Below, one piece after another: positions 57,668 through 64,000 of a stretch of DNA of 64,000 nucleotides. The DNA comes from Hyphomicrobium_A sp963726795 (GTDB lineage: Bacteria; Pseudomonadota; Alphaproteobacteria; Rhizobiales; Hyphomicrobiaceae), in NCBI GenBank assembly GCA_963726795.1, contig CAVSDD010000003.1, forward strand, positions 682,001-746,000. Direction: 5' to 3'. The notes beneath the pieces are model-generated. The model was not told the DNA's origin. It did not search any database and was given only the letters and a program-made list of their open reading frames with translations. Within the stretch, counting starts at the first letter, position 1, and every line of letters begins with the position of its first letter. A program made the translations under genes and the position numbers.

Positions 57668-58354
57668 GTGAGCCAGCCGATCGTCGCCTTGCAGGGTGTG
57701 CAACTGACGCTGACGAGCCGCGCGGGACCGGTGGAGATCCTGCGCGACGTGAGCGTACGCGTGGAACCGGGGCAATCGCTCGCCGTCGTCGGGCCATCGG
57801 GCTCGGGCAAGACGTCGCTCCTGATGGTGGTCGCGGGGCTCGAACGCGCAACCAGCGGCGGCGTCGAGGTCGCGGGCCACGACCTGACCCGGCTCGGCGA
57901 GGATGAGCTGGCGCTGATGCGCGGCGCCGAGATCGGCATCGTGTTCCAGTCCTTCCACCTCGTGCCGACGATGACGGCGCTGGAGAACGTGGCGCTGCCG
58001 CTGGAGTTCGCCGGCACGGCGAATGCCTTTGCAATCGCGCGCGAGCTTCTGCACGAGGTCGGCCTCAAGCCGCGCGTCGATCATTTCCCGGCGCAGCTGT
58101 CGGGCGGCGAGCAGCAGCGCGTCGCCATTGCCCGCGCGTTGAGCCGGTCGCCCCGGCTCATTCTCGCGGACGAGCCGACCGGCAACCTCGACGGCAAGAC
58201 CGGGCGCCAGGTCATCGATCTCCTGTTTGGGCTGCAGCGGCGGCGGCAGGCGACGCTCATTCTCGTCACCCATGACGGCAACCTCGCGGCTGCCTGCGAG
58301 CGCACCATCCGCATGGCGGACGGGCGCATCGAGCGCACGCCGGAGCTCGTCTGA
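57668..58354 (+). CDS. ybbA: ABC transporter ATP-binding protein, YbbA/LolD-like
   Basis: ATPase subunit. Walker A AVVGPSGSGKTSLLMVVAGL, signature LSGGEQQRVAIARAL, Walker B LILADEPTGNLD. GTG 57668 gives 228 residues, the family norm; an in-frame GTG at 57590 is possible. It is coupled to the permease by a TGATG overlap. With divergent tesA it reproduces the ybbA-ybbP/tesA locus. LolD is a close relative, but the single very long permease argues for the YbbAP type. Confidence 0.9.
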   Translation: MSQPIVALQGVQLTLTSRAGPVEILRDVSVRVEPGQSLAVVGPSGSGKTSLLMVVAGLERATSGGVEVAGHDLTRLGEDELALMRGAEIGIVFQSFHLVPTMTALENVALPLEFAGTANAFAIARELLHEVGLKPRVDHFPAQLSGGEQQRVAIARALSRSPRLILADEPTGNLDGKTGRQVIDLLFGLQRRRQATLILVTHDGNLAAACERTIRMADGRIERTPELV

Positions 58355-60930
58355 TGTCGGCGACCGACGCGATCACCTCCGCCGGCGAGGGCCGCGATTG
58401 GCGCCTGCCCATCGTGCTCTCAATCGCAGTGCGCGAGCTGCGCAGCGGCTTTGCCGGCTTTCGCATCTTCATCGCCTGCGTGGCGCTCGGCGTCACCGTG
58501 ATCACCGGCGTCGGCGCCGTGTCGGACGCCTTGCGCGCTGGCTTCGAGCGTCAGGGCGAGGCGATCCTCGGCGGCGATATGACGGTGTCGCGCATGCACG
58601 TGCGCGCCGAAGCGGACGAGCGCGCGCTGCTCGAAAAGCTCGGCCGCGTGAGCGAGACGGCGACGCTGCGCACAATGGCGCGGCGCATCGACGGCTCCGA
58701 CCAGGCGCTGGCCGAATTGAAGGGCGTCGATGCCGTCTATCCGCTCGCCGGCACCGTTACGCTCGTCGGCGGCGGTGCGCTGCAGGAGGCGCTGACGCGC
58801 GGGGCCGTGGTCGATTCCACGCTGCTGCCGCGCCTGCAATTGAAGGTCGGCGATCCCATCATGATCGGCACCGAGCAGGTGCCAATCGCGGCGGCGCTAA
58901 AATCGGAGCCCGACGCGCTCTCCGACCGCCTGACCTACGGCCCGCGCATCTTCGTCTCGCAGGCGACGCTCGACAAATCGGGCCTCGTGAAGCCGGGCAC
59001 GCTCATCCGCTGGCGCTACGCGCTGAAGGCGGCTGGCGCCCGGCAGGCGAGCGAGGACGAGTTGAAGGCCCTGCGCGCGCGCGTGACCGCCGAGCTGCCC
59101 GAGGCCGGCTTTACGATCACCGACCGCCGCGATCCCTCCCCGCAAGTGACGCGCACGCTCGAACGTCTACGCCAGTTCCTGACACTAATCGGCCTGACGG
59201 CGCTGCTCGTCGGCGGCGTCGGCGTCGCCAACGCGGTCGCGACCTTCATCGACAAGCGGCGCAAGGTTATCGCGACCATGAAGAGTGTCGGCGCCACGAG
59301 CCGCACCGTGTTCGCCATCTTCCTCGCGCAGGTGCTCATCGTTGCCGTTATCGGCATCGTGATCGGGCTCGTGTTGGGTACGGCGCTGCCGCTCGTGCTC
59401 GGCGCGCTCTACGGCAACCTCTTGCCGATCCACGCCGAGATCACGGTGTCGCCGCTCAGCCTAGTCTCCGCCGCGATCTACGGGCTCGCGGTGTCGCTCT
59501 TGTTCACGCTGTGGCCGCTGGGGCGCGTGGAGCGGGTCAGCGCCAGCGTGCTGTTCCGCGACGAGGTGGCGCCCGAGCGCGTCTGGCCGAGCGCGTGGAT
59601 CATCGGCGCGACGCTGCTCACCGCTGCCGTGCTCGTGGGCTTCGCGGTGCTGACATCGGATTCGAAACGCATCGCCTTGTATTTCTGCGGCGCCCTCGTC
59701 GTGATCTTCGCGGTGTTTCTCGCATTGGGCTCGGCGGTCACGGTGCTGGCGCGCCGCGCCCCCCGCCCGCGCTACCCGGAGCTCGCGCTCGCCGTCGGTA
59801 ACCTCGGCGCGCCGGGCGGGCTGACCCGCTCGGTCGTCTTATCTCTCGGCGCCGGGCTGTCGCTGCTCGTTGCGGTGGCGCTGGCCAACGCCTCGCTCGT
59901 GAGCGAGCTGCAGGAGCGCCTGCCGACGCGCTCGCCCGACTATTTCGTGCTCGACGTGACGAAAGAGGATTTCTCGGCGATCACCGGGCTCGTGCAGCGC
60001 GATATCCCGGCGGCAGCGCTCGAGGCGGCGCCAATGCTGCGCGGGCGCATCGTGCGTTTCAACGACACGGCGATCGAGGAGATCAACGCCCCGCCCGAGG
60101 CGCAGTGGGTGCTCAACGGCGACCGCGGGCTCTCCTACGCGGAGACGGTGCCGAAGGGCTCCAAGGTGGTCGCCGGCGCGTGGTGGCCGGCCGACTACGC
60201 GGGCGAGCCGCTCGTCTCCTTCGAGCACGATCTGGCCGACAAGCTCGGCCTCAAGCTCGGCGATACGGTGACGGTCAACGTGCTGGGGCGCAACGTGACG
60301 GCGCGCATCGCCAACCTACGCGAGGTGAAGTGGGAGAGCCTCGCCATCAATTTCGTGATGGTGTTCTCGCCCAACACGCTGAAGGACGCCCCGCACAACC
60401 TGCTGATGACGATCTCGCTGCCCGACGCCACGCCGGCCGCCACCGAGGCGCAGACCATCCGCACGCTGGCGCGCGACTATCCCTCCGTCACCGCCATCCG
60501 CGTGCGCGACGTCCTCGACGCGTTCGGGACCGTGTTCGCCAAGGTGATGATCGCGGTGCGCGCCGCCGGCAGCGTGACGCTGCTTGCCGGTGCGCTGGTG
60601 CTCGCGGGTGCGCTGGCGACGGCGCAGCGCCGCCGCATCCTGGAGGCCGTCATCCTCAAGACGCTCGGCGCCACGCGGCGACGCATCCTCGTCTCGCACA
60701 TGCTCGAGTATCTGCTGCTGGCCGCGGCGACCGCGCTGTTCGCGATCGTGCTTGGCACCGCGGCCGCGTGGCTCGCGGTGACGCAGGTGATGAACATCGG
60801 CTTCACGTTCTCCCTGCCGGCGGTGGCCACCGCAATCGCCGTTGCCGTGGCGCTGGTGCTGCTATTTGGCGGGGCCGGCACCTGGGCGGTGCTGCGGGCG
60901 CCGTCCGTGCCCTACCTGCGCTCGGAGTAG
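58354..60930 (+). CDS. ybbP: FtsX-like ABC transporter permease, YbbP-like
   Basis: 858-residue membrane protein with two FtsX-type permease domains. A membrane helix at the N-terminus (SGFAGFRIFIACVALGVTV) and a MacB-like periplasmic domain come first. Then helices around residues 270-430 include TLIGLTALLVGGVGVANAVA. A second periplasmic region and helices near the end (LLAGALVLAGALATAQRRR) complete it. It pairs with YbbA. It may export a lipid or hydrophobic compound, possibly connected with the TesA substrate; this is inferred only from synteny. Confidence 0.9.
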   Translation: MSATDAITSAGEGRDWRLPIVLSIAVRELRSGFAGFRIFIACVALGVTVITGVGAVSDALRAGFERQGEAILGGDMTVSRMHVRAEADERALLEKLGRVSETATLRTMARRIDGSDQALAELKGVDAVYPLAGTVTLVGGGALQEALTRGAVVDSTLLPRLQLKVGDPIMIGTEQVPIAAALKSEPDALSDRLTYGPRIFVSQATLDKSGLVKPGTLIRWRYALKAAGARQASEDELKALRARVTAELPEAGFTITDRRDPSPQVTRTLERLRQFLTLIGLTALLVGGVGVANAVATFIDKRRKVIATMKSVGATSRTVFAIFLAQVLIVAVIGIVIGLVLGTALPLVLGALYGNLLPIHAEITVSPLSLVSAAIYGLAVSLLFTLWPLGRVERVSASVLFRDEVAPERVWPSAWIIGATLLTAAVLVGFAVLTSDSKRIALYFCGALVVIFAVFLALGSAVTVLARRAPRPRYPELALAVGNLGAPGGLTRSVVLSLGAGLSLLVAVALANASLVSELQERLPTRSPDYFVLDVTKEDFSAITGLVQRDIPAAALEAAPMLRGRIVRFNDTAIEEINAPPEAQWVLNGDRGLSYAETVPKGSKVVAGAWWPADYAGEPLVSFEHDLADKLGLKLGDTVTVNVLGRNVTARIANLREVKWESLAINFVMVFSPNTLKDAPHNLLMTISLPDATPAATEAQTIRTLARDYPSVTAIRVRDVLDAFGTVFAKVMIAVRAAGSVTLLAGALVLAGALATAQRRRILEAVILKTLGATRRRILVSHMLEYLLLAAATALFAIVLGTAAAWLAVTQVMNIGFTFSLPAVATAIAVAVALVLLFGGAGTWAVLRAPSVPYLRSE

Positions 60931-61080
60931 AAGGCTCTGAAACTGCCCGCTTTTCCGGCCCGTTAGCGGAATTTAAGGCTTCAAATATCACTGTGTGCGC
61001 GCCTTGAAAGCATCATGGGCACGGCGCATATTTCAGCAGTGATTTGGCGAGTATCGCCGAACCAACAAGGGAAGGATTCT

Positions 61081-61824
61081 ATGGCTCAGCTCGACAACAG
61101 GTATGCGCAATCCCCGACGGTCGCCCGCGCGGGCGCCGCGGTGGACGAGGGCCTGCGCTCCTACATGCTCGCCGTATACAACTACATGGCCGCCGGCGTG
61201 GCACTGACGGGCGTCGCGGCCTACCTCACCTTCATGTTCGCGGTGCAGGACGGCGCGCTGACGCCGTTCGGCCAGGCAATCTACACCTCGCCGCTGCGCT
61301 GGGTCGTCATGCTCGCCCCGCTCGGCTTCGTGCTGTTCTTGGGCGTCCGCCTGCAGCAGATGAGCGTCGGCGCGGCGCAGATCGCGTTCTGGGCCTTCGC
61401 GGCCGTCATGGGTGTCTCGCTGTCGTCGATCTTCCTGGTCTTCACCGGCCAGTCGATCACGCAGATCTTCTTCGTCACTGCGGCGACGTTCGGCGCACTC
61501 AGCCTCTGGGGCTACACCACGAAACGGGATATCTCCGGCTGGGGCTCGTTCCTGTTCATGGGCGTCGTCGGCATCGTCCTAGCGTCGCTCGTCAACCTCT
61601 TCTTGCAGTCGAGCGGGCTGCAATTCGCGATCTCCGCCATCGGCGTGCTGGTATTCGCGGGCCTCACCGCCTACGACACGCAGCGGATCAAGGACGGCTA
61701 CCTGATGGTGCGCGGCGATGCGGTCATGATGGCCAAGAGCGCAATCATGGGGGCGCTGAGCCTCTACCTCGACTTCATCAACATGTTCGTCATGCTGCTG
61801 CAGCTGTTCGGCAACCGCAACTAG
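61081..61824 (+). CDS. Bax inhibitor-1/YccA family membrane protein
   Basis: 247-residue protein with seven hydrophobic segments (LAVYNYMAAGVALTGVAAYL, VMLAPLGFVLFLGVRLQQMS and others). The C-terminal FAGLTAYDTQRIKDGYL, with acidic residues near the last helices, is the family signature. YccA modulates FtsH in E. coli; other members act as pH-sensitive calcium leaks. ATG 61081 follows GGGAAGGA. The first start in frame, at 61015, lies in the 150-bp spacer after ybbP. A terminator follows. Confidence 0.92.
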   Translation: MAQLDNRYAQSPTVARAGAAVDEGLRSYMLAVYNYMAAGVALTGVAAYLTFMFAVQDGALTPFGQAIYTSPLRWVVMLAPLGFVLFLGVRLQQMSVGAAQIAFWAFAAVMGVSLSSIFLVFTGQSITQIFFVTAATFGALSLWGYTTKRDISGWGSFLFMGVVGIVLASLVNLFLQSSGLQFAISAIGVLVFAGLTAYDTQRIKDGYLMVRGDAVMMAKSAIMGALSLYLDFINMFVMLLQLFGNRN

Positions 61825-61852
61825 GCGGCCGGTGGTGAAATACGAATGCGTG

Positions 61853-61885
61853 AAGAGCCCCGTTTTGCGGGGCTCTTTGCTTTTG
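61853..61885 (+). terminator. Rho-independent terminator after the Bax-inhibitor-1 gene
   Basis: A 10-bp stem AAGAGCCCCG / CGGGGCTCTT with a 5-base loop TTTTG, followed by TGCTTTT. It is 29 bp after the stop codon. Confidence 0.85.
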
Positions 61886-61898
61886 TGGGGACGGGAGG

Positions 61899-62318
61899 CT
61901 AGCCGCTGACGAGGCGCGCGCGGTCCTCGAGCACCGAGAGCACGCGGCGCAGATCGTGGCCGCGCTTCAAGATCAGCCCCGCCGGCGCGACGACCGAGTA
62001 GGCGCCCTGCTTGCGCGCCAGCCGCGGCGACTTCTCGATGCGGAACAGCGGGCATTCGCTGGCGCGGCGGAACACCGAGAACACCGCAGCGTCGCGCCCG
62101 AGATCGATGGCGTAGTCGCGCCACTCGCCCGCGGCCACCTTGCGGCCGTAGACGGCGAGGATCGCGCCTAGTTCATGGCGATTGAAAGTGGTGAGGTGTT
62201 GTAGGTGATCTAGTCCGGGGCTTGCGTGCGGCCGTGAGCCGCGAAAGCCGCCCGCTTTGAGCGGGCTGAAAACTATTGGTTCGGTTTCGCTCAATGGCGC
62301 CTCCCCGTCATGACACAA
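61899..62318 (-). CDS. DUF2794 family protein
   Basis: 139-residue cytoplasmic protein. The conserved core reads LTTFNRHELGAILAVYGRKV, AAGEWRDYAIDLGRDAAVFS and LFRIEKSPRLARKQGAYSVV. The family is common in alphaproteobacteria, with unknown function. The start at ATG 62318 is taken as the longest form. It is convergent with the Bax-inhibitor gene. Confidence 0.88.
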   Translation of the reverse strand: MCHDGEAPLSETEPIVFSPLKAGGFRGSRPHASPGLDHLQHLTTFNRHELGAILAVYGRKVAAGEWRDYAIDLGRDAAVFSVFRRASECPLFRIEKSPRLARKQGAYSVVAPAGLILKRGHDLRRVLSVLEDRARLVSG

Positions 62319-62489
62319 ATATGATCGCCCCGGTCGCGTCCGATTTCAAGGGCCCGCAGCACATCGCCCACGCCGCGCGTTAGGGCAACTGCACGCTTCT
62401 GCGGCACCGAAATTCCCCGAATAGGTCAAATTCAGGTCCCCGGGCGGACAACGATCCGCCCCAAACCTTTGCGACCTTGCGATCGTTGC

Positions 62490-62643
62490 CTCTAGGCCCG
62501 ATCCGGATGAAGTCGCCTCCGGATCTCAGCCCCCCAGCCCCCCGGGGCGGTTTCGACGGATCGGGTCTAATTAGGCAGCAGCCATTCCCTGAACTCCAAA
62601 TCCCTAGAGCACGTTCGGGCCGGTTTCCCCACCGGCCCTTTTT
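62490..62643 (+). ncRNA. Candidate structured RNA with terminator and alternative pairings
   Basis: A 13-bp stem (TAGGCCCGATCCG at 62493-62505 with CGGATCGGGTCTA at 62557-62569, one G-U) encloses a C-rich loop (two runs of six C). The outer part CTCTAGG (62490-62496) can instead pair with CCTAGAG (62603-62609) just before a terminator at 62617. Mutually exclusive helices are typical of attenuators; the free-standing terminator fits a small RNA too. No protein frame with homology lies here. Elsewhere in the 438-bp gap (62319-62756) I see nothing else. Confidence 0.45.
62617..62643 (+). terminator. Rho-independent terminator, free-standing between genes
   Basis: A stem GGGCCGG / CCGGCCC with an 8-base loop and five T. 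There is no gene on this strand upstream after the one at 61853, so an unannotated transcript must end here. Confidence 0.8.
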
Positions 62644-62756
62644 CTTGGCCAACGGTTCGTGCCCCGTTCGCTGTTGGGGACGATTTGCCGGCTTGCTGCC
62701 GCCGCGTCCGCTGCCGATAACATTCAAGCGACAACATCTGCGAAGGGTCAGCGGCG

Positions 62757-64000
62757 GTGAAGCAGCGCGCGGCAAAGGGCGAGAAGACGAGCACCAAGCC
62801 TGCGGGAGGCCCGAAACGCGGCAAGGCCCGTGGCAATCCGCTGCTCGGCAAATGGTCGACGCCGTTCCTGCTCCCCCCATTCGAGCAAATCGAGCCGCAG
62901 CACTTCGCGCCGGCGTTTGCGGCCGCGCTGAAGGAGCACAAGGCTGAGATCGCAAAGATCGCCGGGCTAACCTCGCGACCGACGTTCGCCAACACTATCG
63001 TGGCGCTCGAGCGCGCTGGGCGCGCGCTCAACCGCGTCGGCGGCGTGTTCTACAATCTGACGGGCGCACATACGAGCGAGGCGTTGCAGGCGGTCGAGCG
63101 CGAGATCGCGCCGCAGCTCGCCGCGCACGAGACGGCCGTGATGCTCAACCCGAAGATCTTCAAGCGCGTCGAGGATCTCTACAAGCGCCGCGACAGCCTG
63201 CGCTTCGACGATGAGCAGCGCCGCGTGCTGGAGCTGCACCACACCTGGCTCGTGCGCGCCGGCGCCAAGCTCGGCCGCAAGGCGAAGGCCCGCGTCGCCG
63301 AGATCAACGAGCGCCTAGCGACGCTCGCCACCCAGTTCGGCCAGAACGTGCTGAAGGACGAGCAGTCCTGGCGCATGGTGCTCGACGGCGAGCGCGACCT
63401 GGCCGGCCTGCCTGCGTCGGTGCGCGCCTCCGCTGCCCGCGCCGGCGCCGACGCCGGCCTCAAGGGCAAGCACGTCATTACGCTCTCGCGCTCGAGCGTG
63501 GAGCCGTTCCTGCAGTTCTCCGCGCGCCGCGACCTGCGCGAGCAGGTTTTCGCGGCGTGGACCAAGCGCGGTGAGATGGGTGGCACCACCGACAACCTCG
63601 CCATCACGTCCGAGATCGTGGCGCTGCGGACAGAGCTGGCCAACCTGCTCGGTTATGCGAGCTACGCCGACTACAGCCTCGACGATGCGATGGCGAAGAC
63701 GCCGGCTGCGGTGCGCAACCTGCTGACCGCGGTGTGGCCGGCGGCCGTGCGGCGTGCGGCGCAGGAGCGCGAGGCGCTGCAGCAGCGCGTGCACACCGAG
63801 GGCGGCAACTTCGAGATCGCGGCCTGGGACTGGCGCTACTACTCCGAGAAGGAGCGCAAGGCGCTCTACGATCTCGACGAGGCCTCGACGCGGCCCTACT
63901 TCGCGCTGGAGACGGTGATCGCCGCGGCGTTCGACACCGCGCAGCGGTTGTTCGGCCTGCGCTTTGAGGAGCTGGGCGAGGTCCCACGCTATCACCCCGA
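62757..64000 (+). CDS. M3 family metallopeptidase (peptidyl-dipeptidase Dcp/oligopeptidase A-like), cut by window edge
   Basis: Cytoplasmic zinc peptidase that degrades peptides. The frame opens with GTG 62757 (AGGG before it) and runs through the right edge, so the HEXXH zinc site is outside. Seen here: a Lys/Gly-rich start, then PFLLPPFEQIEPQHFAPAF, FANTIVALERAGRALNRVGG, FGQNVLKDEQSWRMVL and WDWRYYSEKERKALYDLDEA, the family pattern before the catalytic domain. The N-terminal basic tail is unusual. The upstream ncRNA candidate could be its leader, but the terminator argues otherwise. Confidence 0.88.
   Translation, partial: MKQRAAKGEKTSTKPAGGPKRGKARGNPLLGKWSTPFLLPPFEQIEPQHFAPAFAAALKEHKAEIAKIAGLTSRPTFANTIVALERAGRALNRVGGVFYNLTGAHTSEALQAVEREIAPQLAAHETAVMLNPKIFKRVEDLYKRRDSLRFDDEQRRVLELHHTWLVRAGAKLGRKAKARVAEINERLATLATQFGQNVLKDEQSWRMVLDGERDLAGLPASVRASAARAGADAGLKGKHVITLSRSSVEPFLQFSARRDLREQVFAAWTKRGEMGGTTDNLAITSEIVALRTELANLLGYASYADYSLDDAMAKTPAAVRNLLTAVWPAAVRRAAQEREALQQRVHTEGGNFEIAAWDWRYYSEKERKALYDLDEASTRPYFALETVIAAAFDTAQRLFGLRFEELGEVPRYHP

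Noticed and set aside
62545..62565. GGGGCGGTTTCGACGG resembles the 5' end of tmRNA
   Set aside because: The D-arm spacing is wrong, no tag reading frame of the AND-type was found on either strand, and the bases form part of the 13-bp stem instead.
62477..62947. Open frames on both strands across 62380-63031
   Set aside because: They cross the terminator and the start of the M3 peptidase, show low-complexity Pro/Arg composition and match no family.

Overview
The window is a GC-rich chromosomal segment of an alphaproteobacterium. It most resembles the order Hyphomicrobiales (Rhizobiales), perhaps the Hyphomicrobium group; nothing here fixes the genus. Evidence is gene content (DUF2794, DUF2865, IalB-type and Tim44-like proteins, LolA next to FtsK) and the alphaproteobacterial cluster leuS-lptE-holA / parB-parA-rsmG-mnmG-mnmE / rho-hemJ-hemE / PPSR-maf-aroE-coaE-dnaQ-secB. 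No phage, insertion sequence, CRISPR array, tRNA or rRNA was found.

1-10 kb: protein targeting, tRNA and cell-wall housekeeping (ftsY-mtaB-dapF leftward; a PQQ-type sugar dehydrogenase, ffh, rpsP and rimM rightward), then a divergent FAD monooxygenase / tesB pair. 10-23 kb: nitrogen control (glnK-amtB with NtrC-like and sigma54-like sites), an L,D-transpeptidase, a response regulator, a cNMP-binding protein, lolA, ftsK, an aminotransferase, a second amtB with its own NtrC/sigma54-like sites, an unknown protein and a PLP protein. 23-31 kb: leuS-lptE-holA, a PfkB kinase, an unknown protein, coaA and hisE.

31-47 kb looks like the replication-origin region. parB-parA-rsmG-mnmG-mnmE run leftward with two perfect parS palindromes. 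Three extra genes (YyaL-type thioredoxin protein, sterol desaturase, DUF559 nuclease) sit between mnmE and rho. rho-hemJ-hemE run left and PPSR-maf-aroE-coaE-dnaQ run right from a 438-bp gap between hemE and PPSR, the conserved position of oriC in several alphaproteobacteria. 47-64 kb is general envelope and metabolic housekeeping (secB, fxsA, Tim44-like, mltA-smr, TrmH-like, quinone reductase, thpR, tesA divergent from ybbA-ybbP, Bax-inhibitor protein, DUF2794, M3 peptidase cut by the right edge).

Most striking: a DUF559 nuclease gene whose start and stop codons abut two inverted palindromic repeats, like a small mobile cassette; the predicted oriC; and two candidate structured small RNAs with C-rich loops.

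A caution: many single-copy genes (ftsK, parA, parB, mnmE, mnmG, rsmG, dnaQ, amtB, leuS) carry one or more frame changes, nearly all explained by 1-2 extra bases while total length stays normal. I read these as insertion-type sequence errors rather than gene decay, and annotate the genes across them.
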